Source: Arachis hypogaea (taxonomy: Eukaryota; Streptophyta; Magnoliopsida; Fabales; Fabaceae). From it: DNA of 64,000 nt. Shown piece by piece: positions 30,563 through 42,465 of the stretch. The translations under genes were made by a program, and so were the position numbers. The stretch is from positions 128,243,518 to 128,307,517 of the forward strand of contig NC_092038.1 in the NCBI RefSeq assembly GCF_003086295.3. The letters run 5' to 3'. Numbering within the stretch: the first letter of the stretch is position 1; every line of letters begins with the position of its first letter. The notes under the pieces were generated by a model. The model searched no databases, was not told the DNA's origin, and saw nothing but the letters and a program-made list of their open reading frames with translations.

Positions 30563-32322
30563 TCAAGAGGGGGTAATATTCTCGGCATGTTCCTCGCTAG
30601 ATTCGTCGTCCACAAGTTCTCCATTAATAACTACCTTAGTCACGTCGAGTTTCCCTACATCAAAGTTCGGAAAAAACAATTTGATTTGGCTGATGGCACG
30701 ATCAAAACCCGCTATGAACATGTCCATCTTCTCCTCTTCAAGCTCATGAAGACGAGAGGTCATCTCGCCCTTGGTTTTGTCATTATCCTTAATCTCGGCT
30801 TGTAGCAACCGGATCTATTCTTGAAGACGAGAAACTTCATCTTTTTTCTCCTTCATTTTAGAAGTCACATCAGTGACAACCTCCTCCCTTTCTCTCAGTG
30901 AACGTTCGAGACCCACTACCTTATCAACTGCCACCTGCTGCTTTGAGCCTAACAGCTCAGTAGCACGTCCAACACACAACAGGCGAGACGCGACAATCTG
31001 TAGAAGAAAAGAAAAAACACAATGAAGAAATCTTAAAGAAACGAACAATTAAGAAAACCAGTAGATAGAGAACCAACCTGAATAAATTTCCCCATCCCAT
31101 CAACTCCAGTCCGACGAGTGGGGCTCATGTCTCCAGGATATTGAGACATGCGATCAGCAAACTCAATAAATTGGAAACTGATCACTCTATACAGAGTGAG
31201 AATTCGCCCCAGATATAAAATCGTGTAGTTTTCTTTGCCTCTCAAAAACAAACTTAACAATAGTACCGTGATCACCTTCGGATAGCACCTCCAGGGATTT
31301 CTCCGACTCAATCCTCCTCCTTTTCGGAGAGGAAAGAGGTTGAGCAGAGGAATAAGCAGCATCCCCACCAGCCTCCTTCACAACCCTGGAAACACTACCC
31401 TCTTTCTCACCCTTCTTTTTTAGATATGCCTAAAACCGAGCTGAGCTCAAATTTGGAACCCTCCCACCTACAACAGATACAAATGGAAAATCAATAACCA
31501 CAAGCAATCAAAATTAAAGCAAACGAAACCGCAGTTACCTATATACAACTTGAGCCTTTCTTTGTCATTTTCTTCCTCGTATCTCAATAAATCAGGAATG
31601 GATAAACATTCCCCAGTAGCAAAAGTTTCAATTAAAAAATTTAAAAAGAGGTATTCCTCCTCACTCCTCTCACTGGCTTCAAGGATTTGCATCGGCTCCG
31701 AATACCAGTACAGAGGGTATTTCTCTATCAGTTTGTTATCTAAATAGAATGGATACTCGGACTGTAAAGAGCGAACCTTTATGAACATAGATTTAAAATT
31801 TTTAAACGAAGACTTATACAAAAGGAAAATGGAGCACTCGGGAAAACTACTGAGAAAAACCCAAAGTCCTTTTCGCACCCCTTTTAATTGAAACATAGAA
31901 AAGAAAACATTAAGAGAAGAAGGAAACTCCAGAAAATTCATCAAACATTCAAATGCACGCAGAAATGCCCAGGAATTAGGGTGTAACTGCGATGGTGCAT
32001 AGTTTAGCTGGGTCAAAACCTTATATTCGAAATCTGAAAAGGGAAATTTTACATGCAACTCAGCTAGGCAGGGAAGATACATATAACAGTATCCCTAATC
32101 CCCTCTTCTTTGGCAAACCCTCTCCTCGCTAATATAGGGAAGCAGCTCAATGTGAATCCCAGACCCTTCCCTAACAAGCTTCAGAGTTTCTAGCTCACGA
32201 AGTGACTCGGCATCACAGTATGACGACGCACAAGTTTTCACATCGACATGAACCCAATGGTAATGGTTCTCTTTGTTCACTTCGACAACTTTAACCTTTT
32301 CTTTTTCCTTTTCTCTAGTCAT
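30563..32322 (-). pseudogene. Antisense gene of the Tat-type element (putative gypsy-type domain, PF04195-like)
   Basis: Transcribed toward pol. From 32322 on minus: a leader segment with a Lys/Glu-rich start; a domain at 32082-31468 with PFSDFEYKVLTQLNYAPSQL and HPNSWAFLRAFECL, which is the 'putative gypsy type transposon' family; a linker with SSPKRRRIESEKSLEVLSEG at about 31330-31270; then a coiled-coil tail (ERSLREREEVVTDVTSKMKE ... LHELEEEKMDMFIAGF) ending at 30563. Pyrimidine-rich tracts ending in AG (for example before 31000) suggest it had introns. At least one in-frame stop interrupts the coiled coil (about 30812). Grande and some other Tat elements are known to carry an antisense gene of unknown function in this position. 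Confidence 0.75.
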
Positions 32323-32576
32323 TTTTCAGAAGCAAACAAAACAGAGACAACAGTAAGAAGGTGGAAAGACAAACCTTTGGAAGACATGTCTCTTTACACA
32401 CTTATGCAATTTTCAACTGAAGTCGTGCTTTGTGTTTTTTCCAAAAAGGAAATGGTAAGGTTTAATTACAACCCACTACTTTAGTGGGAAGTTGAAAATA
32501 AAAAATAATGGCACACCTAATACAAAATGATCCATATCCCACTTAGCCAAACAAAATTTATTGCTGTCACTGCACC

Positions 32577-32900
32577 CCGTAGACTAGGCGGATTCAAACA
32601 AATCCACATATGTGGCTCTCCCCTTGTTGCTACACCCTGTACCGCCGCAACATCACTAGTGCTGTTGCACTCCCGCCGATCGTTCCGACACCGCCGTAGG
32701 CCCCCACCGACACCACCGAAGCATCACTTCGTGCTGCTGTGCATCCGTAGTCGAGGCGGTTTCCAACAGACTCGGTTACGTGCTTTTCCCTTTGCCGCTG
32801 CATCCCGCACTATCGCAGTATCACCTGAGCGTTGTAATCCCCCTGCGGATCGTACCGACATCAATGCTGGCTTTTGCCGATACCACCGAAGCCTCACGTA
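32577..32900. repeat. Tandem duplication of a roughly 167-bp GC-rich unit
   Basis: Two diverged head-to-tail copies start CCGTAGACTAGGCGGATTC and CCGTAGTCGAGGCGGTTTCC. Both continue through CGTTCCGACA/CGTACCGACA and end with ACCACCGAAGCxTCAC. This outer block is markedly more GC-rich than the rest of the arm. It reads as a duplicated leader-type sequence; the ORFs across it are not conserved between copies. Confidence 0.75.
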
Positions 32901-34339
32901 ATTGTTGTTGGTTGCCACTATGGATGAAATAATTGATACTACACCATCATCATTAATCATTGACAACTCAATTCTTTCTAATAGCAAGTGCGATGTACTG
33001 GACAATAGTCCAACCAGGTAAGGAGGAAAATATTTATTTTGGATGCGGATGTTTAGTTTCAAACGGATGAGACGGTTATTATTGGTGCAAATGGATTATT
33101 CTATTATATTTTAGTAAATTATTAGCTCTTACCACCACTACTAAGTCAAGTCATATTTTTATGCTTCCTTGTTTGTTGTGTTGAGATCTTAAATTATATT
33201 TTAAATTGATGTAGAATTTATTTGTCTTAGCTTATTGATTTTTTGTAACATTGGTGGTTAATATAAATTGAGAGTAATAACAATTTTGATGAAAGTTACA
33301 CAGTAACAATAATTTTTTTGTTTGAATAAAAAACTATTATACTTGTGAAATTGGTTAAATATTTTGATTTGATGGTAACGTTTAGGAGATTTAATAAAAA
33401 ATATTTTAGGATGGTTGTTTGTTGTTTGATTCTTCTATACGATTCATTTTGTCATGTTTTGTGTTTGTTTGGTTTTTGTTGGCCGTATCTTGGTGGTTTA
33501 TATTGCTGATATTTATATCATAGTACCACATCTCACTTAATTCCTTTAGTTGGCTTTTTTTGTTTGTGTTCGATTGTAGGTCGTGGGAGTGACAGACATG
33601 AGTGAATTAGAAACTAATGAGACAGAACTTGGTCATATTGTTGGATTGGATTTAGTTTACCATTCACTAAATTCAAATATGCTTGGAGTTATTGCAGTTA
33701 GATATAAGTTATTAAGTTATAACAGACATGTTATTACGTCGCTAAATCCTACTTAATTATGTCGTATTCCATAATGTAAGTTTATCACAAAGTGTAAATT
33801 TTTTTCAATTATAAAATATATGCCGCTAGTATCATGAATATGTGATTAAGGAGAAGTTTAACCCAAAAGTGTTATAAGCTGTGGTCAATGACGAATATTC
33901 CAGATGTTCATTTTACTATGTTGGCATATGTTTATTTTTATTCATACATGGATGTTATTTAAGTAATCACATGTAAAATATACTAAATGCTCAATTCACT
34001 AGGTGTGCAGATGGTTGTTTTAATTAATAATTGGATGGTTATTTTATTGGATTTGGTTTATGTATACACATTTAACAAATGCGGGATGTTCAGTTCTCTA
34101 AGTATCCGGATGGTTATTTTACATGCTACGTGGATGATTGTTTGCTAGACTTGAGACTATCTCAAACTTATCAGGATTTGCAACAGAATGACGAAATTTT
34201 ACAAAAAGAACAGAGCATATACATAATTGTGACTAGCAAAACACCACCCTGTGTCTTACAAAAGAAAAATCTCTATATTTAATAAAATAAAATGTGGCAA
34301 AGTAAATTGTACTATTCAAATTTATCTATCTATTTTTTT

Positions 34340-34640
34340 CCTTCCCTTTTTAGTCCTCTTCATAGGTAACCCTTCAGCCCTCTATACCAGGGTTCTTGTG
34401 CTTGGTGCTATGAACAGTGTTCTGACCTCCTTACTCTTGTTTCTTAGATGATTGTGGCGTAGAGGTACATCTTTATCTTCTAATACCGTTCATACCTGAT
34501 CAACTAAAGAACTTTTAGGACCCACCACGATGTCTAGTATCAACTCCCACCTAATTGACTTGAGCATATCCTGTACGGTAAATTTGGTAGCAGGTGTCAA
34601 GTTAGAAGCGTCAAACAAATGACTATTGCAAGGCTACATA
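34340..34640 (-). pseudogene. Unidentified coding remnant
   Basis: On minus, from about 34635, a frame reads SHLFDASNLTPATKFTVQDM, then KSIRWELILDIVVGPKSSLV, a stop, VLEDKDVPLRHNHLRNKSKE and VRTLFIAPSTRTLV, then another stop and a basic tail (MKRTKKG). An AG preceded by pyrimidines lies upstream. It looks like the 3' end of a gene in the surrounding inverted-repeat element. I do not recognise the family and give no function. Confidence 0.4.
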
Positions 34641-35714
34641 AAATCAAATGAGGTTAAACTGATATTAACATATTTGTTTACTTAACTCCCTTGCCGTAAA
34701 GGCAATTAAGCCAGAGATCACTGTTATTACTTAAACAAACATACCTTTTTATTAATATAACAATCATTCGAGGACATGCTAAACCGTACATCTTGAATAG
34801 TGCTTAAATCACAACATAAACCGTTGCATTCAACTTAAATGGTTCGAATCAAAATCAATTTCTATTCAAGATAAACCTACCAAGCATGCGCAAAGCAATA
34901 CAGCAAATAAAGCAACGACATACATAAAGCAAACTGGTAAGTTCAATTAAATAAAATAGTTAACCTATTTAAAACAAGAACTCATGATAAACAAAATCAA
35001 CCATCTGTATACATGGTTAACCAAGCATCAAATAGTTCAACAAAATTTAAGTACATGGAAAGAGCATGAAATAATCATATCCAAATAACATATAAAAGAC
35101 AAGCTGAGCTTTTTATTTTCATTTATTTTTTTAAACAAAAAAAATTCAAGCCAAAACACGTAATAAATATAATTAGATTCATTTTAGCATCACTGAAATA
35201 AGTTTTAACTAGTAACTTAATTATCCCATACTCTTGATATTGAATCAAGCAAAATGGTTTTCAATCAGTAACATAGTAACAAAAACAAACATCATACATC
35301 ATACCAGTAAAAATATCATTTGAATTTTAGAACCTAACCATCCATGTAGTATATCACGCAAAAAAACCAATTAGATAACTGAAACAAACAGCAATCAATT
35401 GAATGAAACCCAACCATCCGTATACATAGTAAAATAATCATCCGTTGTATTTTCAAATAAAAATTCAATATGGTAACTAACTTAACTAACGTCGCATTTG
35501 AACATTCATACAGCGTACCTAAAATTATACCAACTAAACCCAAATTAAAAAAATTGGTAGTTTAACATACCGAAACCAAGGAAACCAACAACAGCCACAT
35601 TCTGTTCAATTCAGTCCAACAATTCAAATTTATTCAATGGTGTAAAGAAGCAGAACAAGAGAGTAACTCAACCAAATAAAGCCCTAGTCATCAATTAACC
35701 TTTAGAGACAGTGA

Positions 35715-36115
35715 TTAGGGTGGAGAGGTACGCCGTTTGGGGAATTTTGCGGTGACCAGCAACTGCACTTGGAAGCTGTACAGCGATCTTGCTGTGCGGT
35801 GAGGAGGAGATCGACGACAGCAGGGATGGTGGGCACAGCAAGGGTTGCGACCACGAGCTCAACAGCGACAAGAGGATTCGAATTCAACCAGTGATGGCAC
35901 TAGGAGGCTGTGCAACGACCTTGCTATGCGGAGAGGATGAGAGCTACGCTGTTTGGGGGGTTTTTGGCCGAACCAGCGACAGAGGGAGAAGCTTCGCCGC
36001 AACGCTGGTGTTTGACGGGAGAGAGATTGACAACGGTAAGGATGTTTAGTGTAGCATAGACGTTCCCCGTGAGCTCAGCAGCGAGAAGCGGACCTCAAGG
36101 TGCTGAGAAGCCAAC
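35715..36115 (-). repeat. Duplicated GC-rich block in the right arm
   Basis: Two related units share AGCGACAAGAGG/AGCGAGAAGCGG, GCTGTACAGCGATCTTGCTG / GCTGTGCAACGACCTTGCTA and TACGCCGTTTGGGG / TACGCTGTTTGGGG. It mirrors the GC-rich duplicated block of the left arm in position and composition. The 86-codon ORF at 35789-36049 is a by-product. Confidence 0.6.
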
Positions 36116-36773
36116 GGTCGACGATGGGTAGAGAAGCAACAAAATGGTGGCTGTTTTGGGTAGGGGACAGCGCTGGTAGGGTTACTTTTCTCAGGGAGGA
36201 GATGGTTAAAATTTGGAAAGTAAAAATTAGGGTTTTGGTGGGATAGGATAATTTAGGGGTGGAATATTTTTTATTTTATTGGGCCAATTTTGTAGCCCAT
36301 TGTTCACAAAAGTCATTGTCTACCTAACAAAACTGAAAAAATAATTTATTCAAGAAAAATAACTTTTAAAATAAAGGATAATAATCCTCTGACTTTTTTT
36401 TACTGAGATGAATTTGTCTCCCAGAATTAAAAAAATATAAATTCGTCTTTCACTTTTTTAAGCATGTGATAAAGAGATTTATTTGTTCAATTGTTAGGTA
36501 AAAACGTAACAGAGTGGGTTGATATAGAAACCAGACTCTCCAGGTGTATGTAACGACACTGGATTGGACCGTTGGACAAAAGTTCATAAACAAATAGATC
36601 CCTAAAAAATAATAAAAACATGTAGGTCTTTATCCCTTTCTTCCACCTCTTATCACCCACTATTATTTTCATTTCCTTCAAGAATTTCAGAACCTCCTCC
36701 TCCTCCTCCTCCTTATTGTAGAGAATATGTCTCAGTAGAGATAACTCTCAAAGAAAGAAATCTACTTCATTCA

Positions 36774-36782
36774 ACATATTTT
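36774..36782. repeat. Left 9-bp target-site duplication of MULE 2
   Basis: ACATATTTT directly precedes the inverted repeat; the identical 9-mer follows the right end at 43908-43916. Nine bases is the duplication length of Mutator-superfamily insertions. Confidence 0.95.
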
Positions 36783-36948
36783 GAGTTAAGTCTCAAAGTG
36801 GTCCCTAAACTTAATAGTTATCCAATTTCATCCCTGAAGTTGTACGTCGGGACCCACAGTCGTCCATCTAACAATTTTTGTCCATCTGGCTCCACTAGAA
36901 AGCTGATTTGGACACATCTGTGACATGCTGGCAAAGAGGAAACGACGT
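36783..36948. repeat. Left terminal inverted repeat of MULE 2
   Basis: Matches the reverse complement of 43717-43907 almost throughout, including ACTTAATAGTTATCCAATTT, CCACAGTCGTCC and AGAAAGCTGATTTGGA. The right copy has an extra segment of about 30 bp near its outer end. Confidence 0.9.
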
Positions 36949-39900
36949 AGTATTGTTGTGGCGCATAAATGGAAGAAAATAATGTCGTTTCTCTCTAAAA
37001 ACCTCACTCTTTCAATGTTAAACTAACGTATTGCCTCCCCCTCTCAAAACACAACCCAAACAGAGCTATTTTCTTCTCCTCTACACTCATCAATGGCATT
37101 TGTGTGATTGCTATAGTCGCAGTGATTTCCGTCAAAAATCGAGGCACTAGAGGATCGATTTCATCATCTTCATCAGACAAAGAGTTTTAAAGGCTGATTT
37201 CTCTGAAACAGGTAAGGAAAAAAAAGGAAAAATATATGATAATAAGAGAGCTCTATTTTTTATATTATTGTTAAATTTATATTTTTAGTAGTTGAATAGA
37301 GTTTCTTCGAGTGTAATGTATGGCTATGCATGCTTGTGTTTTGTGCTATTTGCTAGGATTTGCTCATAACTAGGTTTCTTAGTGGTTAGGCCAATAAAAT
37401 TATGGACTGAGTAGCAATTGTTTGTTAAGGTGAAAACTTATTTTTTATGATTTAGGGTTTACTGCATTTACAGTTGAGAACATGGTTTTATGCTTTAGTT
37501 GTGGAGTTTCCAATTTGGTAATGTGGTTAAAGATAATGAGTCTGATCATTCAATTTTTTTAATTACAGATGGATGATCCCTTGATTATCATCATATTTCA
37601 CCATGAAGGGTCATTTATCACAGAGCATGATGGAAGTATGTCTTACAATGGTGGAGAGATTTTTGAGTTGCTGGGAGTTACTATAGACACATTGGATATC
37701 TTTTTAATCTGAGACTTCCACAAGAACATTGGGTATGACAAGGTGACTCAATCTCGGTGGTTGGTGCCTAATAGACCATTGTGTACTATGAACATGGAGT
37801 CTCTGAACCTTTGTATAATGAGGAAGCAGAACCAATATCATCTAAAGGCAAGGAGTTGATGGTGATACAAAACTTTATTCCCACCCCAAACCCTACCACC
37901 AATGTCAGAACCGAACCAATTTCCACCACAACACCATGTACTCCAAATTTTGAACCAAGTGACACTACTATTCCTACCCAAAAAATAGTCTCCACAAGAA
38001 AGCCTACTGAAATTGTCTTTAGGACCAAAACAAAAGATCCCACCTACTTTAATTTTTGTTGGTAAACCAAATTTACCAAAAAAATATTGGCCCAACCCAC
38101 TGCAGCTCTTGGATCTAAGTCCAACCCACCACAAAAAATAATGGCCCAACCCATTGCAATTCCTAAACCATGGTCCAAATTAAAAGAAATTAAGAAATCT
38201 GATGTACCAAAGAGAAGCTCTAAGAATCTAAAAAGTGCAGCACCACATGAAAGGAGGCCTTTAAAAAGAGCAACTGCTATTAGAGCTATTGGAAGATCAA
38301 TTGCTAAGGAAAATAGCCCCAAACAGTCTTTGTGGCTTTGTCTATCTCAGATGATTCCTCAAATAGCCATGACAGTGATGATAGTATAAAGGATGAGCCG
38401 TATTGGCCGGTGGTGATAAGGTGCCTAGTGAGGAAGAAAACATGGCTGTGAAGAGATCATCAGAAAAGAAGACTAATGTTAAACTAAGAACTAGAACAGA
38501 TAAAAAAATTACTAAATAAAAGAAAGCTGTTATGGTTGAGAATGATGGTCCTGTGTGTGCAAACTCAGGGTCTGAGGATGAGGAACTATTTTTTGGACCG
38601 ATTCTTGAGTTTGGATCAATGGCACCATATCATGATGCCCAAGATGAAGCTTATCATGAATCTGATGGTGGAGACTCATGGCACTCGAAAGAAATGAAGA
38701 CTCCTTCGAACTCTGAGGATGAGTTGGAGAAGGTTAATTCATATGAGGTCTTTCTTGTATTCAAAGAAGGAGGAAGGTTTGGAGAGCTTATGCTTGAGGT
38801 TGGAATGACACTCACTACAAAGATTGAGTTCAAAGAGGCTGTGCGTGAATATTGTATTCAGGAGGGTAGGATGATTCAGTTTAATAAGAATGATAATGTA
38901 AGAATGAGAGCTATGTGTAAGGATGAGAGCTATGGTTGGCTAGTGTATGCTTCTAATAATACTGAAAATAATTGCTGGCAGATCAAGACGTTCATGGATG
39001 ACCACACCTGTGCAAGAGAGACAAAAAATAGACTGTGCAATGAGGTCTATAGCGAGGAACAAAGTCAATCTTAATTCGAACATTGAAATTCTACCTCCAA
39101 TACAGCACATCAGATTAGAAAAGATAAGGAAGGAATAAAAAAATTGGGTCCCTATGTGGTCTGGTGACACAAACTACGAGAAATTTGAAGTTCATGGCTG
39201 GCCAACTAACATAGTTATGAACTTGGGAAAGAGGCTCTGCACATGTGATTTCTGGCAATTGAGGGGTAATATTTTTTATATGTTTATTGTTATCTCATTA
39301 TTGTTATCCATGAGTGGGAATTGAGATTATAGTTGGCTTATTATTGTTATCTTTGTTGTTGTGTTAATTCTGTTTAGGGATGCCATGTGTGCATGCTTGT
39401 GTTGCATTGGCAAGGACTGGTAAAAGATCGGATGAATTTTGTTACAAGTGGTTGACTATGGAAGCATATAATGCATATATGCCTTCCATATCAATCCAAT
39501 TCCAAGTCAAATATTATGGGAAAATTCACTATATAATAGACCACAAGCACCAAAGTCTAGGAAGAAGCCAGGGCCACTTAAGAAAAAAAAAGGAAATGAT
39601 GCAGATGAGGAGCCAAGTGGAATTAAGAAGTAGAGGACCAAACTGAAAAAAATTTATAAAAAAGGTTGCTTTCGTTATTATGGCAAATCAGGACACAGCA
39701 AGAGGAATTGTGCAAAGAGGGCTACTGATGAAGAGGAGGCTGTTGCTGCAGAGGCTATTGCTAAGGTTATTGCTGCTAATGGTGGGTGAAGGTCAGCCCA
39801 AAAATTATGCTCTAGTTGGATCGGTAAACGGTGGTGAAGCCACCCTGTCCCACAACCTCAGACTAAAATCTAGCTTGAACTCAGTCAACTACCTTTGTCA

Positions 39901-42056
39901 AAAACTGATGACTCTCAACAGGTTCACAATATTAAATGACATTGATTTTATTAAATACATATTCTTATCAATTTTACTAATTATTTTACATGTTTCCGCT
40001 GATAGGTTTCACCCACTCCTATTAGGCCACCAAAACTCCCTCCCAAAAGGAAGTTGTCCAAATCCACAAAATCTACTTCAAGAAGTAGCAATCCATCAAC
40101 AAGCACTCCACCTACTACCACCCTACCAGCTAGTGTAAACCCGAGTAATTAGTGAATAATTAGCTAATAAATTAATTATTAATCTAAGAAAATTAAAAAA
40201 TTAAGTTTATAGTTTAATGAGATAGAATTAATTAAAACATGAATTCTGACACTAATTTTAAAAATTTTGGCCCAAAATTGGACTAAACAGATCGAACCGA
40301 GTGAATCGGGCCGAGAACGGACCTAAGGGCCTAACCCAACCAACATTATATGAAGAGCATTAGCTCTTCTCCTTCCCCAAGCAATGAAACACATTGCTGG
40401 TTGCATGAGGAGAAGGAAGAAAACTCCATAACCCTAACATCTCATTCAAATCCCTATAACTTTCGATTCGGAGTTCCGATTAACAATCCGTCAACGGCTA
40501 TGCGTTCGTCTCAAAATCCTTTACCTAAACAATTTGGTAAGAAACTTTAGTTTTCTCACCTAGATCTTCTTATCTCAGTTCAAAACTTAGGGTTTATAGT
40601 ATTGAAGAATTGAATAATTTTGATGATTTAGGTGTACTCTGGCAACAGAAAATTATCGGATTTTGTCCAATTGCTTGTGAGTAATGGTAAGGAACTCACA
40701 ACCCTTGTGAATCCTTTAATTATATGAGATTGGGTAGTAAAATTAGTGGTTGTGTGTGCAATTGTGTGAAATTAGGTCGTGTAAATGTGAATTGGAACAA
40801 TAATGATGATGTTGGAGGTTTGAACTCGGGTAGTCAAAGCTGGAAACTCACTTGGTGAAGGTTTGGAGCTTGTGTATTGAGGGCTTACGGTGCCTTGTGA
40901 CTTAGGACGAAATCGGTCAAGGTATGGTTTCAATTTCTCGTAATTAAAATATAATGTAACATGAAAACTTAGGTTAGTTGACCGTAGGATAGGTTGAATG
41001 TTGTGAACTTGTTAACGTTAAAAGTTTTGGTGAAATATTGAGTTGGTTTTGAACTTGCGATAATGATTGATGAGAATGATGGTTATGAACTGTTGTTATA
41101 TTGATGATGAGTATATGAATTTGTACGTGTTGAGTTCTAAGTTTATGAGGTATAAGATAATTGATGATGATTTTGTGATATGGACCTGACATGGATTGAG
41201 AATGAATGTGTGGATGATTTATAATGAATTTAAAAATGAAATTGATTTTTGAGCTTTGACCTGGCAAGGATTGTGGTGGTTTACGGCTTACCCAGTGTCG
41301 AAATGTCTATGAAAATCGTGGTTGTTTACCGCCCACGTGTGTGTTGTTTTTCCAATTGAAGATCTTGCTAGGTTCGTGGTGGTGTATCACTCGCAATGGT
41401 GGGGTTCGTGGTGGTGTACCGCCCGCCAGGTGGGGGTCATGGTAGTGTACTGCCCACTGGTTTTCAAGAGGACCATATCCAGGTTAGCTACTGGATGTGT
41501 CGGGTTCTGCAAAGTAACTGACACGTGAACTCACGGCCAGTAGGAAAGGCATGCATTATATGCATTTATGTGTCTTGTTTGGTTTTGCACTACTTGGATT
41601 TGCTTATTTGAATATCTATACTTATCTGCTATATTGGTTACCTACTGTATCTGTATTCTACTTGTGTTTACTTTGTCTGTATTGTTTGTCTCTGAACCGG
41701 AGTTTTGGAGGATTGGAGGAAGGCGAGAAACTGAAGGAATAAGTTAGAATTAAGTTAGAATTGAGTTGGGATTAAGAACCTTAGACAACTCACCTTGTAT
41801 TATGGTTTTAAATTTTAACTCTAAGCTTTAAATTTGACTGTTGGAAGTTCTAAGATTGTTTATGGCTTTTCCGAGATATTATATGTTAGTTATGTGGGCT
41901 CCGTTACCATGTTGAGAACCTCCGGTTCTCACCCCATACATATTTTGTGGTTTTTAGATGTAAGACGTGAGGCACCTCGCTGAGGCATACTAGAAGCTTT
42001 CTGCAAGCGAAGAACTCTACCCGTTTGGGTTTCATTTTGGTTTTATATGAATATGT

Positions 42057-42059
<3 letters not shown>

Positions 42060-42117
<58 letters not shown>
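42060..42117. repeat. (TA)n microsatellite, about 28 units
   Basis: Uninterrupted alternating TA of about 57 bp inside the solo LTR. A second array lies at 42420-42461. Confidence 0.95.
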
Positions 42118-42119
<2 letters not shown>

Positions 42120-42415
42120 GTTTTGTCCCTCTTAGAGGTTGACTTGGAGAAACAGGTTCTATAAATAGTATTTTGGGTATTTTGGATTTCACATGTATAT
42201 ATGTATGTATGTATGTATATATGCTCTGGCCGGTCTTAACTTCGCAAGCCGAGTCAGAAGCTTTGTTATCTTTATTTTGGAACTCTTCTTTTATATATCT
42301 ATGTTTTACTTTACTCTTATCTCTCTTGGTTTACGTTTATCGCTCTCGTGAATGATGCGCTTTTCTATATAACGCTTTTATTTAACTTTTGTTCCAAGGC
42401 TCCTAGATATAAACC

Positions 42416-42419
<4 letters not shown>

Positions 42420-42461
<42 letters not shown>
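42420..42461. repeat. (TA)n microsatellite, about 20 units
   Basis: Uninterrupted TA array of about 41 bp in the same solo LTR, about 300 bp after the first. Confidence 0.95.

Positions 42462-42465
<4 letters not shown>

Larger units (their letters stand above)
21617..32330 (+). mobile_element. Degenerate Ty3/gypsy retrotransposon, Tat lineage, with antisense gene
   Basis: Order on plus: 5' LTR, primer-binding region, gag, protease, reverse transcriptase, RNase H, integrase, then a long 3' region with a convergent antisense gene. The order and the antisense gene fit the Tat group (Grande/Retand-like). The coding region holds many stops and is interrupted by a hAT element at 24211. I find no second copy of the 5' LTR at the right end, so the 3' LTR has been lost or lies in DNA too diverged to see. 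The right boundary is only approximate. Confidence 0.85.
32331..36780. other. Unclassified composite repeat region with inverted arms
   Basis: The left arm (32480-34260) and right arm (34950-36330) share, in opposite orientation, repeated GGATGGTTATTTTAC(ATG) motifs. Copies are at about 33896, 34012 and 34110 on plus, and in reverse complement at about 34998, 35336 and 35408. Each arm has an outer GC-rich block with internal duplication. Between the arms is a minus-strand coding remnant. The overall plan resembles a large inverted-repeat DNA transposon, but I cannot name the family. From 36360 to 36780 there is featureless A/T-rich DNA up to the duplication of MULE 2. Confidence 0.5.

Noticed and set aside
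32527..33062. ORFs of 112-124 codons on both strands
   Set aside because: They lie over a diverged 167-bp tandem duplication and the frame is not kept between the two copies.
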